Assembly: GCA_022264855.1 (NCBI GenBank)
Contig: JABYQU010000028.1
Span: forward strand, 1-64,000
Direction of reading: 5' to 3'
Length of the DNA: 64,000 nucleotides
DNA from: Lenzites betulinus
Lineage: Eukaryota > Basidiomycota > Agaricomycetes > Polyporales > Polyporaceae
Part shown: in pieces, positions 55,312 to 64,000 of the stretch
Position numbering within the stretch: the stretch's first letter is position 1
Layout: every line of letters begins with the position of its first letter
Program-made: the position numbers and the translations under genes
The notes under the pieces: generated by a model
Seen by the model: the letters and a program-made list of their open reading frames with translations, nothing else
The model's database searches: none
What the model was told of the DNA's origin: nothing

Positions 55312-57871
55312 CAGCCCCTGTTGTAGTTCTGATGTATCAGGAACCGTTTAGGACTCCGCGCCGCTTTACATCAGGAACAGGAAGTGTTCCTGATGTATCA
55401 CGGGCGGCCGGGAGCGCCAGCGCTGCCCTCCGGGACCTGCCTAATATGGTAGGCAGGCCCGGGGGACAGCGCTGGCGCCCCCGGGGGCCTCTAATCTCTT
55501 ATCTCTCAATAGATTATGTCTTATCTCATCTCCCTGGGGCTTTCCCGCGCGCGCCTGTGCCTCCCTCGCAGCCACATCCCGATTAGGCAGGTGCACTCTT
55601 GTCCTCCCTCCCTTGCCTGCCTGCTTCGCCTCTCCGTCGCTCAATTCTCGTCCGATTAGCTTCAAAACTAGCGCGTCTTACTCGGGCGATCTCAGGCTAC
55701 AATCGCGCGCAAACGGGACTGGAATCCGGTAAGTACTCACTGTTCTACAGTAGATACAGTGAAAGTGCAGAAGAGGCGACAAAGAACGGGCGATATCTCG
55801 TCCGTTCTTTGTCGCCTCTGCGCGCGAATTGTTTTCCCATCAAGAGGGAGCTCAGTGCGTTCGAACGAGCCCGCATGCGCGCGAATCTGCCGACGGACGG
55901 TGGAGCTGCGCTCCGCCCACCCCGGGGGGAGTGCAGCTCCTCCTCCTGTGCTCATATTTCATTCTTTTTTCCTCGCACTTGCTTTATTCATTCACTAATA
56001 CATTTTACTCCACAGGTATAACGTTTTCTCAACGAACTACAGCCCACAGACACGTCGAGGAGGGTGGGTAGTAGTCCCACTACTACCCACCTTCCTCGAC
56101 GCATAGCGCAGCCGTTTCTGCGCGTATCGCCGCGCAAAATGCACCGCCAGAAAGCGGCTGAAAGCAGCTTTCTTTCGGTATCTTTTGCGCGGCGACGCGA
56201 CCACGTAGCGCGTCGCTGTTGATATGTGCTCCTCCTGCCTCCCAGCTGCATCCCCTCCCCTTCCACCTCTTCACAGGAGCTGTGATATGCTTCCATCATG
56301 TGTATAAACATCTAATGTAGTGTATACATCTATTAAATGATAAACTACATGCATCTGCACTGCACAAACAACAAAACTGAGCAAAACTGAGCAAAACTGT
56401 GAGTTTTGCACACTAGTTTTGCTGCTACATAGCTAGTTACAAGTCCAATATATTTATACATCATGCACATCGATAGACATCGTTTACAGCTTCCAGACAA
56501 GCCCAAGAACATAAAAATTGGCCAAGAACTCGGATTGCTATGCTACACAGTGTTCTACAGAGATGTCCAGTAATGTACAGTACATACAAACTTGCAGAAG
56601 CTGCCCGAGACCGTCTTAAGACGGTGGGCGGCTACCTGCATCTGTGCACTGATAACAATATATCTCCGTCAGTTCCCATCCGTTTCCCTTGCAATTTCGT
56701 ATACGGGTAGCGGTTCCACAACGTATTAATCGTGCCAGCTTTTGTGACAATCGGTGGGGCGGATCGTGCGCAGCAAGGATGTATATTATGTATAGAGATA
56801 AGCAGATTGAACACACAAACGGGCGCCGATTGTCTTGTACTTTGGTGTACACATAGCGATAGCTTATACTGGTGTGTAGAAGAAAACAAAATGTGATTTG
56901 AAGCGTTCTACATGAATCTATTGCTAAAACATCTGGTTACAATGTATAGAACACAGGATAGCCTCTTGCGAAGGTTTCTGCGGTCGAATCGCCGCACAAA
57001 AGGCACCGTTGGAACGCTGTGTTTCACCGCGTTCTGACGGTGCCTTCTGCGCGGCGATACGCGCAGAACTGGCAGAGATATGCGTTGAGGAAGGTGGGTA
57101 GTAGTCCCACTACTACCCACCCTCCTCGACGAGGTTCTAGCCCCTGTTTTGATTGTAAAACGTCTGTCCTGTGGCATAAAATGTATTAGTAACTAAATGA
57201 AACGAATGCGAGCCAAATTGAACGACATATGAGCATAAGAGGTGGAGCTGCACTCCCCCCGGGGTGGGCGGAGCGCAGCTCCACCGTCCGTCGGCCGATT
57301 CGCGCGCATGACGGCTCGTTCGAACGCGCTTGACTCCCTCGTCATGGGAAAGCTATTCGCGCGCCGAGGCGACAACGAACGGACGAGATATCGCCCGTTC
57401 TTTGTTGCCTCTTGTGCACTTTCACTGTATCTCCTGTAGCAGAGTCAGTACTTGCCTAATTCCCGTCCAGTTTGCGCACGACTGTAGCGTAGGTACATCC
57501 GAGTAAAATGCGCTAGTTTTGAAGCGAATCGACCGAGAACCGAGCGAGGGAGAGGCGGAGGAAGCAGCAGGGGGGTGTGGCTGAGGGCAAACTTGCCTAA
57601 TTGGGATGTGGCTGAGAGGGAGGCACAGGCGCGCGCGGGAAAGTCCCGGGGAGATGAGATAAGGCCATTATCTGTGTTAGATAAGAGATTAGAGGCCCCC
57701 GGGGGTGCCAGCACTGTCCCCCGGGCCTGCCTACCATATTAGGCAGGTCCCGGAGGGCAGCGCTGGCGCTCCCGGCCGCCCGTGATACATCAGGAACACT
57801 TCCTGTTCCTGATGTAAAGCAGCGCGGAGTCCTAAACGGTTCCTGATACATCAGGAGTACATCAGCTGGTG
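55312..57871 (+). mobile_element. FB-5: foldback element, inverted twin of FB-3
   Basis: This 2560-bp element has the 7-bp TSD GCCCGAC (55305-55311 and 57872-57878). The ends are CAGCCCCTGTTGTAG and, reversed, CACCAGCTGATGTAC. The central GTCTTAAGAC is at 56613-56622. It is essentially FB-3 in the other orientation. Hairpins include one at about 56054-56100 with GTAGTAGTCCCACTACTAC in its centre. No gene was found. Confidence 0.9.
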
Positions 57872-57878
57872 GCCCGAC

Positions 57879-58020
57879 GTCATCGCACCGACCTCGTCGT
57901 GCAGCGCCGCTCACACCGTCCTCGCCTCCGCGCGCTCATGGACGCCCTGATGGCATCGCACCGACCTCGTCGTGCAGCGCCGCAGACCTTGGCATGCTCT
58001 TCGCTCGCCTGCGCGCGCCC
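57879..58020. repeat. Short minisatellite, right part
   Basis: This contains the third CCTCCGCGCGCTCATGGACG block and two copies of CGCACCGACCTCGTCGTGCA (about 57886 and 57959). It joins 55193-55304 if FB-5 is removed. Confidence 0.65.
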
Positions 58021-58545
58021 AATGCCATCAATGGACCTTCATCACCTCCCTCCGCCCACATCATCCCACATAGCATATTTCCTTGCCGCCACTTTGCGCT
58101 GGCTTCGTCGCAGTCTCGTCGTCTTCCTAGCTCGAGTACAGTAGGCTTACTATCTCTCCTTTAGTTACACGCTTTTCCGGCCTGACCCGGTTGTGTTATG
58201 TATAGTACAGGCTGCTCATCCAGCCCTCGCAGGTGTTTACTGTCGCTCTATACAGGCTTAGTACATTATATAGGCCTAAGAATGAATATGTTGACGCCCG
58301 CGAAGCAGCCATCTGTGTGTTCTAAGTACCAATCTAAGACCAAAACAAAGTGCATTCAAAGCTAGCCTGGCGGCTTACAAGTGACTTAGAAAATACTTTT
58401 CGGAGTACTTTAGCAACTTCTGAGGTACACGGTTAACTTTGCTAAGTAAAACGGACTTCCCATGTAAACCGACTGGTCTTGGTAAGTCGGCGACTTGAGA
58501 GGACTTGGATGACTTCAGGGACTTGAGAGGCGCCTGAAGTAGACA
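58021..58545. other. Intergenic region before the HET-type gene
   Basis: This region is AT-richer, with repeated GACTTGAGAGG at about 58493 and 58530. No gene is supported. The 5' half of the HET gene would be expected here but is absent. Confidence 0.4.
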
Positions 58546-60390
58546 TGTCAAAATGCTGATGTCCTCGTGGGGTTGAAGCCCGTCGAGTCTGCCAGCGTCG
58601 CAAAGAGGATGTCCTGGGCAGCGATGCGGAAGACAACACGGGTGGAGGACCGGGCGTACTCGCTGCTTGGGATCTTCGGGGTGCACATGTCACCAATCTA
58701 CGGCGAGGGGACAAACGTGTTCCTCCGGTTGCAGGAGGAGATCATCAAGCACATCCCCGACCAGAGTATCTTCGCATGGGGCTGGAGCCGCACACTGTTG
58801 GCTCTGGATAAGGTTGCCAATGGATCTCACCACCCTCAGTGGGTGGGTGACTCAGAATTACTTGCACCTTCTCCAGATGCTTTTGACGATGTCGGAGACG
58901 TCGCCCGCATCACCCCATTCCAGTTTGCGATGTGCATGGGCCGCCTCCACGACCGTCGACCACCTCCACTGCGCTGCGTGTTCACCCCGCAAGGCGCTCA
59001 GATCGAGCTCGTGACTATCCCTCTGCCCCCCGACACAGTTTGGATGCTGGATTATAGATTTGACGTTGCGTGCACCGACTGCCGGGAAGCGATAGCTTGT
59101 AGTCCGTTTCGACACCTCGCACTCCTGCCCTGCACAGACCGCGACGGCCACCTGATCGCGCTTCCCCTCTGCTGCCCAGAGGAAAATGTGGGCACGACAG
59201 AGAACGTTGCGATTGTCGTCCACACAACCTGTGTCAAGTGGTGGCATATATCTCCCCGCATTCTGCGCCTGTCAGCGGCCGTGCTGAAGGACCTCGATGT
59301 TGCGCCGACGTGCATCGAGGTGTCCCTCCTGTGTCACTCGAAGGAGCCTGTCGAGCCCAAGGCACACAGGTCATACTTCGCAAAATCATCGCGGGGAACT
59401 CCAGTCAGGATGTGGCAACGCGATGGAAAGGCGCCCGATATCCGGCTTGGGCCCAACTGCGAGGATGAACTGGGCGCAGTCGGCTTTACGCTCACTCCAC
59501 TTGTCGCCGAGTTGCGCCAACTTGATCCCGAGGACGCTGGCCCAGCCGAGGTAGTTCTGAGAACAATCCTGACCATGCACAGCATGACACAGCAGCCGCC
59601 TGAAACCAACCAGCACATGCATCCTCCCATCTTCATTGAACTTGGACTCTGGCGACGGGTCGGCCAGCTCCCTGGAAGGTTCACTGTTGATCATGCTCCC
59701 ATACCCTCCGTCATAGAGTCGGTGCACCCAGCATCACTGGTACACAATGGTTTCTCATCTAGAACCTCCCTGCACAATGAATCATGTCCCACGCCTCCAA
59801 CATCTGACAATCCACACCACCAAAGCTGTTCCTTCAAAATCGATCGCTGGTCGACCTCGCGCACGACTGCCGAGGCCGAATTTGTGGTCCCCGATTGTAC
59901 TGTTTCCCACACCGGTGCCAATGGATCCTCGATGCCCTACGCTCAGCTGCTACGGCTGAATCTGGAGCACCCTCCAGAGAGCGCATACATAACAAATTCC
60001 GATCATCTCTCATTCTCTGTGGAACTCTCTGAGCCTCTAATTTTCAAAACCTTGGCCGCTGAATCCGAAGCTGAATCTGCTGCTACACCTATGCTCTTAG
60101 CTCAACTGGACCACCCAGCAGATAGTTCGCTAATCCAGGACGCCGCAGATCCCTCTCCTGATCCAGAAGGTATGCGACCGTCGTGGTTGCGTCATAGTGC
60201 TACACCGGTGAGTCCTCGAATTACTCTCGCACATAGTGCAAGGGCCTTTAGCTCAGGCTCGAGTACGCTGTACAGGACTCTCCGGAACCCGCGCTGTTTT
60301 CCACCATCTCATCTGAGCAGATGGTTGTTCGTGAAGGAACAGAACGCTCGGGGCCCTGCGGCACTGTCATGCATGACGGCCCGGATGTGA
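58546..60390 (+). pseudogene. HET-type protein gene, 5'-truncated
   Basis: The open frame begins in sequence typical of the region just after a HET domain: SASVAKRMSWAAMRKTTRVE, then AYSLLGIFGVHMSPIYGEG and FLRLQEEIIKHIPDQSIFAW. The HET domain proper, which should lie upstream, is missing. A long less-conserved part follows (59300-60060), with a WST.TTAEAEF region and a LSFSVELSEPL end. Near 60209 a GTGAGT donor suggests that the real exon ends there, with an acceptor CATCTGAGCAG near 60318. HET proteins act in heterokaryon incompatibility and innate-immunity-like cell death in fungi. This copy probably cannot signal without its N-terminal domain. Confidence 0.65.
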
Positions 60391-61700
60391 CTCATGTCGA
60401 CGGTCCGCTGGACGGCGGGACGCGGCGTTATGGCACGGTGAGTTCGCGAGTCACTTGTCCAAATACACGACCTCATGTGCACTGAACAGGATTGCCCGAC
60501 CCTCACCGCGACATCTGAGCAGACGGCTCTCTGCGAGGCATCTCTGGTCGACGACGCTGGCAGCGCCGGTCGCTCTGTGTTCGCAGAACATCCTTCTGAA
60601 CATCCACCGGCTGATGTCACCAGGCTCGATGCTGCTGGCGCCGACGTGCGTCGAGGTGTCCCTCCTCCGTCACTCGAAGGAGCCTGTCCAGCCTAAGGCG
60701 CGCAGGGGAATTTTTGCGCAATCATTCTGGGGAGCTCCACTCTGGGTATGGCGTCATGGGAGAACTGCGCCCGAGATCCGGCTTGCGTCCAACTGCGAGG
60801 AGGACCTGGGCGCAGTCAGCTTTATGCTCACTCCGCTTGTCGCGGAATCACGCCAGCATCCTGGAAACACTTGCCCAGCCGATGTATTTCTGAGCATGAC
60901 CCTGATCATGCACAGCGCGACACAGCAACCCCCTGACGACGACAAGCACATATCTCCCCCCATCCTAATTCAGCTAGAGCTTCAGCCGCCGGATACATAT
61001 GGCCGAATCCCCTGTCATGTCTTTGTTGATCGTCTTCATAGACCCTCCGTCATTGAGTCGGTGCACCCCGGATCTCCAGCAGCCGATGATGTCTCATCTG
61101 GACCCGGCCTGTGCGATCCATCATGTCATATACCTTTAACGGCTGAAAATTCACACCGCCAAAGCTGTTCCTTCGACATATGGTACTTTTCATTCTCACG
61201 CACGATCGCCGAGGTCGAATTCATCATCCCTGATTGTACTGTTTCCCGCACCGATGCCAATGGATCGTTGATGGACTATGCTCGGCTGCTACGGCTGAAG
61301 CTGGAGTACCCTCTAGAGAGCGCATACATAGACAATTCCGATCATCTCTCATTCGCTGTGGAGCTCTCCGAACCTTTCCTCAACCGCATCACATCCACAC
61401 AATCTCATGCTGAATCCGCGGCTACATCGACTGGCTCAGCCCCATCGCAGCATCTTGCTGACAGTTCGCTGATCCAGACCGCCCCGCTGGCAGAGGGTTC
61501 CTCTCCTGATGCTGAAGCTATGACGTCGCCACCGCCAGGTCCCAATGCCACACAAGTGAGTTCTCGATCAACTCTTACATAAAGCATCATGAGGACATTT
61601 AACACATCTCTGCTGAACTGTTCTCCACCGCCACATCTGAGCAGACAGCTGTTTGCAAAAGATCAGGAGCTCCGCCACGGCCCTGCGACTCTGCTGTGCA
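60391..61700 (+). pseudogene. Tandem duplicate of the HET-gene 3' half
   Basis: The segment from about 60638 repeats that from 59302, offset by 1336 bp. Matching blocks are PTC(I/V)EVSLL.HSKEPV, S(V/M)TLTPLVAE-like, PSVIESVHP and L.FAVELSEP. The open frame 60455-61582 covers most of it. The small donor/acceptor unit (GTGAGTTC...CATCTGAGCAG) also recurs near 60439-60520 and 61556-61643. Divergence between copies is substantial, so the duplication is not recent. It may be one gene with repeated exon modules or a decayed array. Confidence 0.6.
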
Positions 61701-61948
61701 CGATGCACCGCATATAGCCCATGCCAATGGCACAAATAATGTGGTGCTGTCGCCGCCTCACAATACCATGCAGGTGTTAAGACGATGCCCAGTGGTTCGC
61801 TTGTTAGGTTTTCAGCACAGGGACTTAGACGCTTCACACAGAGGGATCGAGGTTCAGAGGGGAGGTTCGAAGGGCGATAGATAACCAGGTCGAGCTGAGG
61901 TTCTCCTCAGCTCTCCTACTCGTATATATACATGTGAGACACTCTGTA

Positions 61949-62095
61949 ACCATGAGGCACAGCCTGCAGGTAACCACACCATAGCCATAAGGTACTGAAA
62001 CGCGTAGCGGAAACACACCATAGCCATGAGGCACTGAAACACGTATCCAAAACACAAGGTAACCACGAGGCAGAGTCCGTGACTGATTCCAGACA
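61949..62095. repeat. Short tandem repeat, ~40-bp unit
   Basis: About three and a half imperfect units contain CACCATAGCCATGAGGCACT and GAAACACGTA or close variants. No coding role is evident. Confidence 0.6.
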
Positions 62096-62186
62096 TAACG
62101 TGTGACCAACCGTTACTGAAGCACGTACGGTTGTAACAGCAGGTGAGTCCTTGAATCTTCTCTTTACATTCACCAGTTTGATTCAG

Positions 62187-62419
62187 CTCAGACACAGTAC
62201 GCCCAGGAACCCACTACCACTCTACCTGATATCGTGATGCTTGACGAGACGGCAATACGTGAAGGACCCCCCGGGTCCGGCACGATCAGCGGCTCAGTTT
62301 CAATCAGACCACACCCTTCACACATACCAATCACCTCTACCCGTATTGAGCCTCTCACCGCACAAGGAAGCTCTTACTCTACCTCCACCGACTCGGGCAT
62401 TCTACGGCACTCTATACGG
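62187..62419 (+). other. Possible further exon of the HET-type gene
   Basis: An open frame (QEPTTTLPDIVMLDETAIRE, then SGTISGSVSIRPHPSHIPIT) is bordered by an acceptor-like TTTGATTCAG and a donor GTGAGC at 62420. Its Ser/Thr/Pro-rich composition resembles the HET-gene tail. No homology was recognised. Confidence 0.3.
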
Positions 62420-62716
62420 GTGAGCCTCTGTATAATTTGCCTCTTTTCTACATGCACGCAACCGTGACTGAACTCCGGCATTCGTGCGGCGCGATCCAAT
62501 AGAGCCCTCCACGTGAACTCGACAATGATCCACCCCCGTTCAAACGCCCACGGCTGAGCTGAGCGACAACATCGTATATGCATAGGTTGCTCATAGCATC
62601 CTATCTCGCACGAAGCTGACCAATGTTCGTTCCACCAGATCAGAGTATGGTGTAGCATGGGACCTACGTTGGGTAGTCTGGGATGTCCCTCCCAAGGTAC
62701 GCGCGCGTACTTTCAT

Positions 62717-63136
62717 TTAGACCCTCATGTATTTGTGAAGGAGCTGATTGTGTCCCGAATACTGTCCACAGGAATTCGTCAACAGGCCTGAAACAGTTGT
62801 AGCACCTTCACAGATATACCGAGCGAGATCTGCTTTGAATTCTGATATTGGATGAGTGGCGTACATGCACTGTGTGATACCCAGGACCAAAATTTCACGC
62901 CGTTCCGCAGGCATCACCTCACGGGCACGGGTCAGGACTGCGACTTGCCACGAAACTGCTCCAAGACCGCTGAGTAGGCCAGCAGGCATGTCGGAGTAAC
63001 AAATGTTTAAAGTACACGGCATGCGGTGTGGAAGACGGGCAGCCACCGCGCTGCGAGACTCTTGATTCATCCTACAAACGGTTAAGCTCGCCACCTTCGA
63101 TTCGGCGACGCAGTCCCCAACAGCGATGGCACTCAC
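62717..63136 (-). CDS. Hypothetical ORF, 139 aa
   Basis: This is an open minus-strand frame beginning MSAIAVGDCVAESKVASLTV and ending at 62717. No domain, signal peptide or neighbour context explains it. A possible intron acceptor TTTGTAG lies within it near 63075. It could be an exon of an unrecognised gene or chance. Confidence 0.25.
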   Translation of the reverse strand: MSAIAVGDCVAESKVASLTVCRMNQESRSAVAARLPHRMPCTLNICYSDMPAGLLSGLGAVSWQVAVLTRAREVMPAERREILVLGITQCMYATHPISEFKADLARYICEGATTVSGLLTNSCGQYSGHNQLLHKYMRV

Positions 63137-64000
63137 TTCCGTCGTGCCCCGCGCCCTCTGGAAAGCTCCGAGACTGACCCGCCGTGCCCTTTTAAAGCTT
63201 TATCAGTGGCCCTTTCACGGTTCATGCCTTCCCCTCAAGCCTGTGATCCGCGCGCTGCTGTACCCTGTACTTATCCTCGCTCGATGCGCATCTCGAACCT
63301 CGTGCTGATGAAAAAAACTCAAGAACTCGTCGAAGGCGGGATTGATACGGATACAGCATTAGTATCAGTCCGGCTGAAATACGCTTGGACTGCAGCATCG
63401 CGCATGTTGCAGAACGTGAGCGTGAGTAACGAGCAGCACAAGACGGGGGAGACGTCTAACTTCAGCAGTGGTCCTCCGAATACAAAAAGGTGCGCCGGCC
63501 ATGTACGCTGCTCTCTGTTGTACAGCTCCCTCAAATTGACATAATTCATGTTTCAAGTACTTCAAATTGATTGTCAATTGGATGAGATCCTGGGTAAGAC
63601 AGCGAGTGAGCGTGGGCTTAGTATCCAAAAAATCTGACTCGGAGTTACTGGATCGCCGTAGAGATTTGATCGGGAGGGCGACAGCTTCCGATCCTAACAT
63701 GTACAAACAGCCCAGCGTGCGCTACTTTTATCAGCTTCTATCCCACCACGAGCTCGACGTACGACTACTAGTAGTGTGTACGTTGTTGGGTTCGCTGAGA
63801 AGTCGGGACTTCCAGGTCGGCATACCGTGCGTCCATATGCGGCTTTGATGGTGTGAGCTCACATCCCTCCTCTCGCAGTCCTTCTGCTCTCAGCCTTCTG
63901 TTACCTCTATTACTACGCGAAAGACTGCCTGTTAACGAGAGCCTCCTGTCACCTCCTATTCTTGGATACCATAAATTGTCTGGCGCAAAGCTGCGGTGTT
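63137..64000. other. Right edge, no supported gene
   Basis: Only short frames occur (the longest is under 115 codons), with no recognised domain and no repeat of the types seen elsewhere. Confidence 0.4.

Noticed and set aside
42963..57439. Short open frames repeated in FB elements (for example around 43161-43430 and 57177-56908)
   Set aside because: They lie in hairpin-rich non-coding arms, are under 145 codons, and appear in mirror on both strands.

Overview
The window looks like an Agaricomycete (mushroom-type basidiomycete) genome, possibly a polypore. The evidence is many small 50-95 bp introns, GC-rich coding DNA, and several gene families I know mainly from Agaricomycetes: Plavaka and KDZ transposases, a DUF6532-like protein and a HET-type protein. 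Nearly the whole window is one nest of transposable elements. I resolved most of it by finding target-site duplications (TSDs) and checking that the broken reading frames meet again across each insertion. I saw no rRNA, tRNA or CRISPR array. Intron positions were placed by eye.

Left part (1-15095). A minus-strand gene for a Zn2Cys6-like protein starts at 13034 and runs off the left edge. It is cut by an 8.8 kb hAT transposon (4078-12912, 8-bp TSD) and by a 2.46 kb gene-free foldback element (FB-1, 1055-3511, 7-bp TSD). The hAT carries a multi-exon transposase and a second, divergent gene. It was itself hit by a miniature LTR retrotransposon (TRIM, 6105-7222) and by a 978-bp CACTA-like MITE (8211-9188). 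A small 200-aa gene (14983-14331, minus) lies next to two copies of an ~871-bp element that starts TGATACG.

Centre (15968-48034). A Plavaka-type transposase gene on the minus strand is split by a Ty3/gypsy chromodomain retrotransposon with 195-bp LTRs (16252-45342, TSD CCCTA). That retrotransposon would be about 9.9 kb, but three later insertions stretch it to 29 kb: FB-2 in gag, a 14,055-bp KDZ transposon in the integrase region, and FB-3 in the 3' non-coding region. Gag-protease and pol share one frame interrupted by a single UGA followed by CUAG. A 608-aa ORF of unknown function lies between pol and the 3' LTR. The KDZ element has a KDZ transposase, a divergent passenger gene, and long subterminal arrays of a 30-bp box organised into 120-bp higher-order repeats.

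Right part (48035-64000). This holds a third, solitary TGATACG element, a DUF6532-like gene, FB-4 and FB-5, a short minisatellite split by FB-5, and a 5'-truncated HET-type gene whose 3' half is duplicated in tandem.

The most unusual content is the FB family. Its five members are about 2.5 kb, lack genes, and are whole-element imperfect palindromes built from smaller hairpins. All have 7-bp TSDs and a central GTCTTAAGAC. Their 7-bp TSDs and CA-starting, TGTAG-containing ends resemble those of the 14-kb KDZ element, which makes a KDZ-type transposase a plausible mobiliser.
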